DNA from: Spongiactinospora sp. TRM90649 | GTDB lineage: Bacteria > Actinomycetota > Actinomycetes > Streptosporangiales > Streptosporangiaceae | Direction of reading: 5' to 3' | NCBI RefSeq assembly: GCF_029382225.1 | Contig: NZ_JARLTC010000002.1 | Coordinates: forward strand, 248,001-312,000 | DNA: 64,000 nucleotides | Part shown: piece after piece, positions 1 through 7,563 of the stretch | Layout: the number at the start of each line of letters is the position of its first letter | How positions within the stretch are numbered: position 1 is the first letter of the stretch | Translations under genes and position numbers: made by a program | Notes under the pieces: model-generated | The model's input: the letters and a program-made list of their open reading frames with translations, nothing else | The model's database searches: none | Told to the model about the DNA's origin: nothing

Positions 1-852
1 CACGTGCTCGGCCTGGATCAGCATCGCCTGCCGGGTCACGGCGGAGGTCACGTTGGGGTTGCCGTCACGGTCGCCGCCGATCCAGCTTCCGTAGCGGATG
101 TAGGGGCGGGCCAGCGGCGGACGGGTGCCGGTGCCCTCGCCGAGCGCCCGGTCGAGCGACCGGTAGACCTGCGGGACCACCCGGAACAGCGTCTCGTCGA
201 AGGCCGCCATGGCGGTGCGGACCTCGTCGAGCGGGTCGAGACGGGTGTGGCGGAGCTGGGCCGTCCGCCACAGCAGGTCGATCTCCTCAAGGAGCCGCCT
301 GCGGGCCTCGGCCCGCTCCTCCGCCCCCCTTCCGGGCGCGTTGTACTCGGCGAGCTGCCCGCTGATCCGCTGGATCGCGGTGGCGACGGCACGGCGCCGC
401 GCCTCCGTCGGATGCGCGGTCAGCACCGGCCGCAGCTCCAGCCCGGCCACCAGCTCGGCGGCACGCTCCGCCCCGACCTCCTGGACGGCGGCGGCCATCG
501 ACTCCGGCAGCGGCGCCTCACCGGTGTCCCGGTCGCGCAGCGTGCGAATGCGGTAGTGCTCCTCGGCCAGGTTGGCCAGATGGAAGTAACAGGTGAACGC
601 GCGTGCGATCTGCACCGCGCGATCGACAGGCCATTCCGCGACCATCGCGGAGACCTGATCTATCGGCATCTGCCGCCTCCGGGCGGCGATGACCCCTTTA
701 CGCAGACGTTCGACGTCGGCGAGCAGCTCAGGACCGCCATGCTCGGCGATCACCTTCCCCAACAGCTCACCGAGCACACGCACGTCGGCCCGGAGCTCGT
801 CCGGCATCTCGCTGACTGCGTTGTGGCGTTCGGCTGATGCGATCGCGGCCAT
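1..852 (-). CDS. ppc: Phosphoenolpyruvate carboxylase, N-terminal part (runs off the window)
   Basis: Anaplerotic enzyme that carboxylates PEP to oxaloacetate in the cytosol. Only the first 284 codons of a roughly 900-aa family are inside the window; the frame is open to base 1. Reading leftward from an ATG at 852, the protein shows the family motif [11 protein letters not shown] (RC of about 390-425), whose TAHPTE core carries an active-site His, and the [16 protein letters not shown] segment near base 60-110, a PEPC signature involved in substrate binding. The ATG is the first start before the conserved N-terminal helix region. A DasR-like palindrome lies 51-66 bp upstream. The identification is secure; the C-terminal half is unseen. 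Confidence 0.95.
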   Translation of the reverse strand, partial: MAAIASAERHNAVSEMPDELRADVRVLGELLGKVIAEHGGPELLADVERLRKGVIAARRRQMPIDQVSAMVAEWPVDRAVQIARAFTCYFHLANLAEEHYRIRTLRDRDTGEAPLPESMAAAVQEVGAERAAELVAGLELRPVLTAHPTEARRRAVATAIQRISGQLAEYNAPGRGAEERAEARRRLLEEIDLLWRTAQLRHTRLDPLDEVRTAMAAFDETLFRVVPQVYRSLDRALGEGTGTRPPLARPYIRYGSWIGGDRDGNPNVTSAVTRQAMLIQAEHV

Positions 853-902
853 GTCTCGAAGAGTATCGAGTCCCCCCAGACCACCGGAGACCGGTCTCAC
901 CA

Positions 903-918
903 ATTGGACTAGACCACT
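903..918. promoter_or_regulatory. DasR-type (dre-like) operator upstream of ppc
   Basis: The 16-mer on the minus strand reads AGTGGTCTAGTCCAAT. It matches 14 of 16 positions of the dre palindrome AGTGGTCTAGACCACT bound by the GntR/HutC regulator DasR (consensus recalled from Streptomyces work). It sits 51-66 bp before the ppc ATG, a position suited to operator function. The regulator itself is not in the window, so binding is inferred. Confidence 0.5.
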
Positions 919-1065
919 GCACCTGCACACCCAGACCAAGAGCTGGACCATCCCCCGCAGGCTCTGGCGCGGCCCCAGCAAGACCGGTCACCTGTGCGAG
1001 GCCATCGCGGCACTCCAGAACCACGAACTCCCTGAGAACCAAGAGTTCTACTACGTTAGGCCCTC

Positions 1066-1473
1066 TTAGGTGCCGTGCGTAATGAGGTGAGCGGTTTCGT
1101 TTCGCTGAGTTTTGTGCCAGCTGTACTTAACTTTGTGGCCGCGAGGCACTACCGCACCGGCCTGCGTCCGCCCGTTCTTCCAGCCGCTCTTCCAGCCACG
1201 GTTGCTTTGAACATAGGTCCAGCTGTGGCTGCCGCACCCTCCCTGCACCTTCCGGGTGTGGGCGCCGGAGTGGCTGCTGTAGAAAAGCCAGGTGCAGCCG
1301 CTTCGGCGCTTGTAGGAGATCTTCCTATGGGCCGCCTTGTTGCTGTCCACCGACGAAACAGTTGAGTAGGCGGGCTGTACCTGATCATGCGCCTGCGCGG
1401 GTGGGGCGGCAGGTAAACTCGCCCCCCAGACGAGCGCTGCGATCCCCAGGATCGAAGACTTGGCGATTCGCAT
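1066..1473 (-). CDS. Small secreted protein of unknown function
   Basis: A 135-aa protein starting at an ATG with a GAGAGG ribosome-binding site 8-13 bp upstream. A Sec signal peptide is clear: MRIAKSS, a hydrophobic stretch, then a cleavage site after PAQA at about residue 28. The mature part is basic, about 107 aa, and rich in Trp, Tyr, Ser and Gly, with two Cys (in SGCTW and GGCGS) that could form one disulfide. This resembles small secreted actinobacterial proteins in layout, but I recognise no family. A longer frame exists upstream, but it would bury the signal peptide, so the 1473 start is preferred. It is convergent with nothing and faces away from the Rhs remnant. Confidence 0.7.
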   Translation of the reverse strand: MRIAKSSILGIAALVWGASLPAAPPAQAHDQVQPAYSTVSSVDSNKAAHRKISYKRRSGCTWLFYSSHSGAHTRKVQGGCGSHSWTYVQSNRGWKSGWKNGRTQAGAVVPRGHKVKYSWHKTQRNETAHLITHGT

Positions 1474-1754
1474 TTCCCGGATCCTCTCTGTAGGAATTTG
1501 CGTCAGATCTCGTACAGCAGGCCGCAGATTGGGAGCCATGCGGCCATAAACGTCACCTCGCCATCGGGCATGGCCCATCTGGCCAACTCATCACCCCAGC
1601 CCCTCAGGCCATCGTTCATATGACAAGAGATCCGTCGCTTCCCGCATAATTCTCCAACACAAAAAAGTGGATGTCGTCAGCAATGAGTGCACTGTCCTAC
1701 GCACTCAGTGAACCTTTTTCATCCTCCAGCGAGCTCATGGCTCTGGAGTACCGC

Positions 1755-2333
1755 CGCGGCGACATTCGACACCTTCGGCCGGGGCGGCGTGGACGAGTCG
1801 ATCTGGGGCGAGGCGCGCAACCCCACCACGGGCGCGTGGGACGCGGTGCGCCGCCTGGTCCTCACCCAGAACTGGATCTACCAGCGCACCGACTTCAGCC
1901 CGCCGTACGACCTGGTGCTGTGGCTCGACACGGTGCACGAGGTCGGCATCGCCGGAACGCAGCAGATCACCCTGCCGCCGCGCGACCTCGACCCGGTGAT
2001 GCTGGCCGTGAAGATGGACTATGACACCAGCCGAACCCCTGCGGCGGCGGTAAGGGCCGCGACGGCTCCGACTACCTGCCCGACAAGACCGGTGACTGCT
2101 ACCAGGTCGACTACGGCAGCGATCCCGGCGAAGGCTACGAGAGCTGGTCGCGGTACTACAAGCAGCTCGCGGTCAAGGTGGTCGAGCGGGACATGGTGGC
2201 CGGGTCGCCCGACATGGTCTACGACTACGAGTTCATCGGCTCGCCGTGGTGGACCAACCGGGTGCAGTTCGCCCAGCCTGACCAGGCGCCGACCGGCTCC
2301 GACTGGCGCGGCTACGGGCAGGTGCGCGGTTGA
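1755..2333 (+). pseudogene. Rhs/YD-repeat protein fragment (5'-truncated, frameshifted)
   Basis: Two adjoining frames translate into recognisable Rhs-type sequence. The first (frame 1, to about 2033) contains DTFGRGGVDESIWGEA and VLTQNWIYQRTDFSPPYDL. The second (frame 3, 2034 to the TGA at 2331) contains DYLPDKTGDCYQVDY, MVYDYEFIGSPWW and SDWRGYGQVRG. The YDYEF-IGSPWW-WRGYG order matches the region of actinobacterial Rhs proteins that precedes the core repeats. A one-base frameshift at about 2031-2034 joins the two parts. There is no start codon, signal sequence, YD core or toxin tip, so this is a relic. No mobile element adjoins it. Confidence 0.7.
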
Positions 2334-2347
2334 CGACCCATGGGCGG

Positions 2348-3955
2348 TCAGGTGGGGCGGGAGACGGCGGCGATGATTTCGGGGAGGCGGGAGTGGCCGA
2401 TGGTGCCTGCCAGGCGGCGGCCGGTCCAGGCGATGAGGAGGCCGTAGGGGAGGGCGGCGAGGCTCACCCAGGGGAGGCCGAGGAGGACGGGGAGGGCGAT
2501 GAGCAGGGAGAGGACGCTCGTCACGATCATGGTCAGGAGGGATCCGGCCAGGGCGACGCCGCCTTGGCCCGGGGCGGCGCCGGTGAAGGCGTTGAGGCGG
2601 TCCGGGGTGGTGTACGGGAGGAGGACGGAGACCACCGCGCCGACGCCGAGGGCGATGGCGAACAGGCCCCAGGCGGTGAGGACGGCGGGCAGCGCCCACA
2701 GCACGTTTCCGGCGAGTACCGAGGCCACGACCGAAACGATGGCGATGAGCGGGGCGGCGAGGGTGGCGACGGCCAGGTGCCGTCCGGCGAAGTCGGTGCG
2801 CAGGGCGCGCGGCGAGCCGTAGACGACGGCGTTCATCCACAGCGCGCGGCCGTCCAGGGAGAAGGCGTTGGCCGACTGCATGCCCATCACCAGCGCGCCC
2901 AGGCAGGCCGGGCCCACGACGGCGGCGAGGGTGCCCTGCGCCCCCGTGTCGCGGGTGAGTGAGAAGGAGATCACGACGCTGACCATGATCGCGGCGAGCC
3001 AGGAGATGCGGCCCCGGGGATCGCGGCGAGCGTACTTCAGGTCCTTGGCCACCACGGCGGCGATCGGGCCGTCGGGCAGCAGCCGGGCCACGCCGCCGCG
3101 CGAGCGGCGGACGCCGCTGCCGCCGCCCTGGGTGGAGGAGTCCGGGGTGACCAGCGCGCGGCGCAGCGCGGCCATCCACAGCCAGGTGATCAGCGCCACG
3201 ATCACGGCGAGCGCGGCGATCTCGGCCAGCGCCACCGCCCCGCCGTCCGCGACGGCGTGCGCGGCCATGCCGGACGGCGTCCAGCGCAGCAGCGACGCCG
3301 CGTTCTCCAGCAGCAGCCGGGGGTCGCCGGACATGCCCTGGTTGAGCAGCAGGTTGGGAAGCTGGACGGCGAGCACCACCAGGATCGCCGACACCGCCAG
3401 GATGTCCCGCCCCCGCCTGCTGCGCAGCGCGCCGGACAGGCCCGTGGTGATCGCCCGCGAGGTGACCACGCACAGCGCGAACTGGAGCAGGACGGCCAGC
3501 ACGCCGAGCACCGCTCCGACCGGCGAGGTCGCCAGCCCCGCCACCGCCCCCGCGCACACGATGAGGGTGGCCAGCGGCCACGGCCCCGTCGCCGACGCGG
3601 CGAACAGGCCGGCGGCGAGCGGGCCGGTGCGGACGGGGAAGAGGGCGAGCTTGGCCGGGTCGAGCGTGTCGTCCACGCCGAAGAGCAGAAGCGGCACCAC
3701 GGCCCAGCTCAGGAAGATCATGGTGTAGGCGATGACGCCGACGTTCGCCGCGACGTCGTGCGGCGCCAGGCGGAGCAGCGCCATCAGCGCGAACCCGCCG
3801 AGGGCCAGCACCAGGGCGACGGCCAGCGTGAAGGCGAAGCCGAGCTGACGGCTCAGGTCGCCGCGCAGGTTGCCGCCGACCAGCCGCAGCTTCAACCGCA
3901 CGAACAACCGAGCGGTGGCCCCCGCCCCCAGGGTGGTGATTGTGCCTGCGGTCAT
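2348..3955 (-). CDS. ABC-2-type exporter permease
   Basis: A 535-aa polytopic membrane protein with about 10-12 hydrophobic segments, grouped as two halves around a central soluble loop (residues ~270-300, with the STQGGGSGVRRSRGG stretch). The start overlaps the stop of the ATP-binding gene by 4 bp (ATGA at 3952-3955), so the two are translationally coupled and form one exporter. The N-terminus reads MTAGTITTLGAG, then an LKLRLVGGNLRGDL amphipathic stretch that is common in actinobacterial transporter permeases of this kind. The substrate is unknown. Confidence 0.85.
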   Translation of the reverse strand: MTAGTITTLGAGATARLFVRLKLRLVGGNLRGDLSRQLGFAFTLAVALVLALGGFALMALLRLAPHDVAANVGVIAYTMIFLSWAVVPLLLFGVDDTLDPAKLALFPVRTGPLAAGLFAASATGPWPLATLIVCAGAVAGLATSPVGAVLGVLAVLLQFALCVVTSRAITTGLSGALRSRRGRDILAVSAILVVLAVQLPNLLLNQGMSGDPRLLLENAASLLRWTPSGMAAHAVADGGAVALAEIAALAVIVALITWLWMAALRRALVTPDSSTQGGGSGVRRSRGGVARLLPDGPIAAVVAKDLKYARRDPRGRISWLAAIMVSVVISFSLTRDTGAQGTLAAVVGPACLGALVMGMQSANAFSLDGRALWMNAVVYGSPRALRTDFAGRHLAVATLAAPLIAIVSVVASVLAGNVLWALPAVLTAWGLFAIALGVGAVVSVLLPYTTPDRLNAFTGAAPGQGGVALAGSLLTMIVTSVLSLLIALPVLLGLPWVSLAALPYGLLIAWTGRRLAGTIGHSRLPEIIAAVSRPT

Positions 3956-4728
3956 GAAGAGGTCGCTCCGAGCCAGGCCAGGCCGTCGCCTTCACCGCTG
4001 TGGGGGGCTCCGACGAGGTCGAGGAAGGCCTGGTTGAGGCCGCGTTCGCCGCGGACCTCGGTCAGGGGGCCCTGGGCGACGATGCGGCCGCGGTTCATCA
4101 CCGAGACCCAGTCGCAGAGGCGTTCCACCAGGTCCATGACGTGGCTGGAGAAGACGACCGTGGAGCCCGAGGCGGTGTAGCGGCGCAGGACCTCGACCAG
4201 GGTGTTGGCGCTGACCGGGTCGACGCCCTCGAAGGGCTCGTCGAGGAAGAGCACGGCCGGGTTGTGGAGCAGGGCGGCGGCCAGGCCGATCTTCTTGCGC
4301 ATGCCGGTCGAGTAGTCGACCACCAGCTTGTCGGCGGACTCGGTCAGGTCCATGACCCGCAGCAGTTCGTCCGCCCGGAGTTCCACCTCCTCCCGGGCGA
4401 TGCCCCGGATCTGCCCGTTGTAGGAGAGCAGTTCGCGGCCGGACAGCCGCTCGAACAGCCGGAGTCCCTCGGGCAGGACACCGATCCTGGCCTTGGTCAC
4501 GATGGGGTCGCGCCACACATCGGTGCCGTCGATCTCGATCAGCCCGCCGTCGGGCCGGAGCAGGCCCGTGATCATGCTCAGCGTCGTGGTCTTGCCGGCT
4601 CCGTTCGGGCCGACGAGCCCGGCGAAACTCCCCTTGGGGACGACGAGATCGACCCCGCCCACCGCGATTTGCTGCCCGAATTGTTTAAAGAGCCCCTGAG
4701 TGCGTACGGCATCCGCCATATGTCCCAC
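3952..4728 (-). CDS. ABC transporter ATP-binding protein
   Basis: A 258-aa (or 255-aa) nucleotide-binding subunit for the downstream permease. Visible motifs are Walker A GPNGAGKTT, a degenerate signature (DYSTGMRKK in place of LSGGQ), Walker B VLFLDEPFEGVDP, and the H-loop in VVFSSHVMD. The degenerate signature and the SxGMRKK form are typical of DrrA/CcmA-like ABC-2 exporters. The first possible start is a GTG at 4728; an ATG at 4719 is an equally good choice. It is the first gene of a two-gene leftward operon. Confidence 0.92.
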   Translation of the reverse strand: MGHMADAVRTQGLFKQFGQQIAVGGVDLVVPKGSFAGLVGPNGAGKTTTLSMITGLLRPDGGLIEIDGTDVWRDPIVTKARIGVLPEGLRLFERLSGRELLSYNGQIRGIAREEVELRADELLRVMDLTESADKLVVDYSTGMRKKIGLAAALLHNPAVLFLDEPFEGVDPVSANTLVEVLRRYTASGSTVVFSSHVMDLVERLCDWVSVMNRGRIVAQGPLTEVRGERGLNQAFLDLVGAPHSGEGDGLAWLGATSS

Positions 4729-4816
4729 TCTGCCAGATCAGCCGCGTCGGCGGTCCGCTGGTCACATCGATGGCCAGGCGCGGGTCTACCAAGGGAAGCC
4801 GACGTCAGGAAGGACT

Positions 4817-5047
4817 GTGGACACCGTGGACGACCGCGAATGGCTGACCGACCGGTTCGAGGAGCACCGCGACCGGCTGCGCGAGGAATCGTTCCAGGAC
4901 CACTCCCCCGATCCACCGGACTTCGAGGGCGCTGACCGGAGCGTGAGGCGCTGCTCGCCGACTCGGTCGGTCCGGCGTTGCTGGTGGTGCTGGATCGCCG
5001 ATCCGGAGCGGTTGCGGACGCTGGACATCGCCGTCCTCGGCCACTGA
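4817..5047 (+). pseudogene. Internally deleted ECF sigma factor (SigJ/ECF41-like) remnant
   Basis: Three pieces of an ECF sigma factor are stitched together. The N-terminal piece (frame 2, from 4817/4826) reads DREWLTDRFEEHRDRLRE, as in SigJ-type region 2. A piece in frame 1 (4945-4995) reads EALLADSVGPALLVVLD, which matches the region between sigma-2 and sigma-4. The last piece returns to frame 2 and ends in ADPERLRTLDIAVLGH with a stop at 5047, the characteristic C-terminus of the SnoaL-like tail in this sigma group. Regions 2 and 4 are missing, so it cannot act as a sigma factor. Confidence 0.7.
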
Positions 5048-5084
5048 GCCGCCCAGAGTGGGGCGTGCGGATCCACGAATTCGC

Positions 5085-5112
5085 TTGACCGGCGTGACCG
5101 GTCGATTACGAT
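5085..5112 (+). promoter_or_regulatory. Candidate sigma-70-type promoter
   Basis: TTGACC (5085-5090), a 16-bp spacer and TACGAT (5107-5112) lie 148 bp before the gene at 5261. The boxes fit the housekeeping consensus of actinomycetes. No transcription evidence is available. Confidence 0.4.
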
Positions 5113-5260
5113 GTGTAGCGCATGGTCCTTTCGGAGCCATGCCACGAGAAGCCGGGCCCGCCGATCCGTACGGCGGCCCGGCTTTCCCGATCGCGTCCCG
5201 GTGCGAGGCTGTCTCCCGCGATACCTCCTCCCCCCGGCTCGCAGCGATCGGAACCCCCGA

Positions 5261-5896
5261 ATGGAACCGCACACCCTCCGGAGATTCGCCAGATGGGCCA
5301 CGCTCAACGCCGACGGCCTGATCGCCCTCGTGCTGGCCCTCGTGGTGGGCGTGTTCGGCGTGTTCGCCGACCAGATGCCCGACGGGATCGCCGAATCGGC
5401 CACGCTGCTGGTCATCTCGCTGATGGCGGTGACGTTCCTCCGCGACCGGGCCCACCTGTCCTGGCGGCTCGACCGCATCGAGGAGCTCGCCACGAACTCC
5501 TCCCCCGCGTCGCGCCGCCGGCCCGTCACGACCGAGGACGAACACCTCGACGAGCGCTTCACCACGCTGGCCAACCGGCTTGAGGAGACCTTCCAGGAAC
5601 TGGAGGAGCTGGAGAACGCGATGCGGGCCCGCGCCGCCATGGCCCGCAGGCTCGCCGCCGAGGCCGAGTCCAACCGCCGCGAGGCCGAGACGAGCCGCGA
5701 GGTGGCCGAACGCCGTCAGGAGGAGGCCAGCGCGTTCGATCTCCTCCTGCAGAGCAAGGTGGACGCGGTCGCGGCCCGCGTGGACGAGCGCAGCAAGGGC
5801 ACCCAGCGCCGGTACATGCTCTACGGCGTGGCCCTCGGAGCCGGAGCCGCCATCCTCCTCGACGCCACCGAATCTCTCTGGAGCTTCTGGAACTGA
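5261..5896 (+). CDS. Membrane-anchored coiled-coil protein, unknown function
   Basis: A 211-aa protein from the ATG at 5261 (MEPHTLRRFARW). Residues ~17-60 form two closely spaced membrane segments (LIALVLALVVGVFGVFA and ATLLVISLMAVTFL). They are followed by a long Glu/Arg/Ala-rich helix (residues ~100-175) with heptad character that should form a coiled coil, then a final hydrophobic segment (YGVALGAGAAILL) near the C-terminus. Upstream in-frame starts exist but the preceding sequence is Pro/Arg-rich and looks non-coding. No family is recognised. It precedes the methyltransferase gene by 17 bp. Confidence 0.65.
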   Translation: MEPHTLRRFARWATLNADGLIALVLALVVGVFGVFADQMPDGIAESATLLVISLMAVTFLRDRAHLSWRLDRIEELATNSSPASRRRPVTTEDEHLDERFTTLANRLEETFQELEELENAMRARAAMARRLAAEAESNRREAETSREVAERRQEEASAFDLLLQSKVDAVAARVDERSKGTQRRYMLYGVALGAGAAILLDATESLWSFWN

Positions 5897-5913
5897 CGCG
5901 AAGGCCCCACGCC

Positions 5914-6675
5914 ATGGGACAGTTTGGTGCCATGGATCACCAGTTCATCAGCCATCTCGCCCATCGGGACCATCCCATCGCCGCGCCGGTCTCCGGCGCG
6001 ATGGTGACCCGGTTGCTGCGCCGGGCCCGGTTGCCCGAGGGGGCGCGGATTCTGGATCTCGGCTGCGGCGAGGGGGCCTGGACGCTGCGCGCGCTCGCGC
6101 TCTACGAGGACGCGACCGCCGACGGCGTCGACATCTCCGCCGAGGCGCTCAAGGCGGCCGAGTGGAACGCGGAGATGCAGGGCCTTTGGGAGCGCATCCG
6201 GCTGCACCAGCGGCCGGCCGCCGACTTTCCGGTGGCCGAGCGGTACGACCTGGTGCTCTGCGTCGGAGCGACGCACGCGTTCGGCGGTCTCGGTCCCACC
6301 GTCGAACACGTGCGGCGCTACCTGCGGCCGAACGGGCTGGCGCTGATCGGTGAGGGGTTCTGGGAACGGGAGCCGACGTCGGAGGCGCTCACCCGGCTGG
6401 ACACGGAGTCGTCGAAGTACCTCGACCTGCCGGGTACCGTCGCCGCCGCCGAGTCCGCCGGTTTCGACACGGTCTATGCGTACACCAGCGACCGAGCCGA
6501 ATGGGACGACTACGAGTGGTCCTGGACGGGGACACTACTGCGCTGGGCCAACGAGAACCCCGGCCCGGACTCCGACGCGGCCCGCACGGCCGCCCTGGAA
6601 CACCGGGCCAGGTGGCTGCACGGCTACCGGGGAATCCTGGGCTTCGTCACCCTCCTGCTCCAGCGGACCGGCTGA
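5914..6675 (+). CDS. Class I SAM-dependent methyltransferase
   Basis: A 253-aa cytosolic enzyme. The SAM-binding motif I ILDLGCGEG is at residues ~46-54, followed by an acidic residue ending strand 2 (DGVDIS) and the motif-IV-like YDLVLCVGATHAFGG. The layout fits a small-molecule methyltransferase of the Methyltransf_25/11 type; the acceptor is unknown. The ATG at 5914 has GAAGG upstream; an internal ATG at 5932 is an alternative. The C-terminal half is rich in Trp and acidic residues (EWDDYEWSWTG). Confidence 0.85.
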   Translation: MGQFGAMDHQFISHLAHRDHPIAAPVSGAMVTRLLRRARLPEGARILDLGCGEGAWTLRALALYEDATADGVDISAEALKAAEWNAEMQGLWERIRLHQRPAADFPVAERYDLVLCVGATHAFGGLGPTVEHVRRYLRPNGLALIGEGFWEREPTSEALTRLDTESSKYLDLPGTVAAAESAGFDTVYAYTSDRAEWDDYEWSWTGTLLRWANENPGPDSDAARTAALEHRARWLHGYRGILGFVTLLLQRTG

Positions 6676-6709
6676 GCGCGGCGCGGCGGCCCCGACCGCC
6701 GCGCGGAGC

Positions 6710-7534
6710 TCACCGTGTGTCCGGGCGGGGCAGCAGGCAGCCGGGGCGGTTCAGGTCGAGCCTGTTCCCCGCGCCGAGGCAGGTGGTGAGCCAGTACGTC
6801 TGGGTGCCGTAGGCGGTGCCCTTGCGGACGGCGATGGCGCCGTCGCGGTTCATCTCACACGGGTCGTCCATCGTGCAGCGGCCACCCGTGCGGTTGCTGG
6901 TGTTGTTGACGCCGATGACCTGGCCGGTCGTGGCGTCGATGACCGGGGAGCCCGAGGTGCCGGGGCCGGTGTCGCATCGCTTCGTGTAACGCAGGACGTC
7001 CCTGGTCACATAGCCCGTCTCCAACACCCGGTAGACGAGGGCGTCGAGCTCGCAGGAGAAGACCTTCTTCATGCTGCCGGAGGCCACCCGGATGTCCGTG
7101 CCCGGTGTCGGGCGGGCCGCCGACACCGTGAGCGGCCGGACGCGGTGGTTCCGCTCCAGTTGCCGGTAGGTCACGCCCAGCCGGTACAGCGCGATGTCGG
7201 TGCCGGTCATGGTCACGTAGACCGCTCTGGCCGCGTGCAGGGCGGCCACCGGCTTGCCCGCGCCGTCGAGCAGGTTCAGCACGCGGTGGGACGGCTGGTC
7301 CACAAGGACCTCGTCCGGGACCGTCCACGCGCCCTCGTAGCAGTGTCCGTTGGTCAGGACGAGCGCCGGGTCGTCGGGCGCGGTGGCCGGCATCCGTACG
7401 AGTGATCCCGAGCAACCGTCCACGTCGACGGTGCCCGCCAGGTCCACGGTCGCCGCCCCCGCCGGGGGTGCCAGGAGGGTCAGGCCGAGGAGGGCGGCAC
7501 CCAGTGCCGCGCCGATTCGCCGAAACGCACGCAT
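6710..7534 (-). CDS. Secreted trypsin-like serine protease (S1 family)
   Basis: A 274-aa exported protease. The signal peptide (MRAFRRIG then a hydrophobic core ending at PAGA, residue ~27) is followed by a chymotrypsin fold with the triad His64 in TNGHC, Asp113 in TDIALYRL and Ser194 in GTSGSP. Several Cys (C41, C65, C161, C188 and two or more near the C-terminus) allow disulfides. The usual GDSGGP box is GTSGSP, as in many actinobacterial S1 peptidases. An in-frame ATG at 7549 would add five residues. It lies 29 bp downstream of the aminopeptidase-like gene, in the same direction, and is probably co-transcribed. Confidence 0.85.
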   Translation of the reverse strand: MRAFRRIGAALGAALLGLTLLAPPAGAATVDLAGTVDVDGCSGSLVRMPATAPDDPALVLTNGHCYEGAWTVPDEVLVDQPSHRVLNLLDGAGKPVAALHAARAVYVTMTGTDIALYRLGVTYRQLERNHRVRPLTVSAARPTPGTDIRVASGSMKKVFSCELDALVYRVLETGYVTRDVLRYTKRCDTGPGTSGSPVIDATTGQVIGVNNTSNRTGGRCTMDDPCEMNRDGAIAVRKGTAYGTQTYWLTTCLGAGNRLDLNRPGCLLPRPDTR

Positions 7535-7563
7535 CTCATGTCCGTTCATCGGAGGGACCGCGG

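Noticed and set aside
857..1065. Coding remnant reading CEAIAALQNHELPENQEFYYV on the plus strand
   Set aside because: About 50 codons without start, ribosome-binding site or known family, and it overlaps the promoter region of ppc. There is not enough to call a gene.
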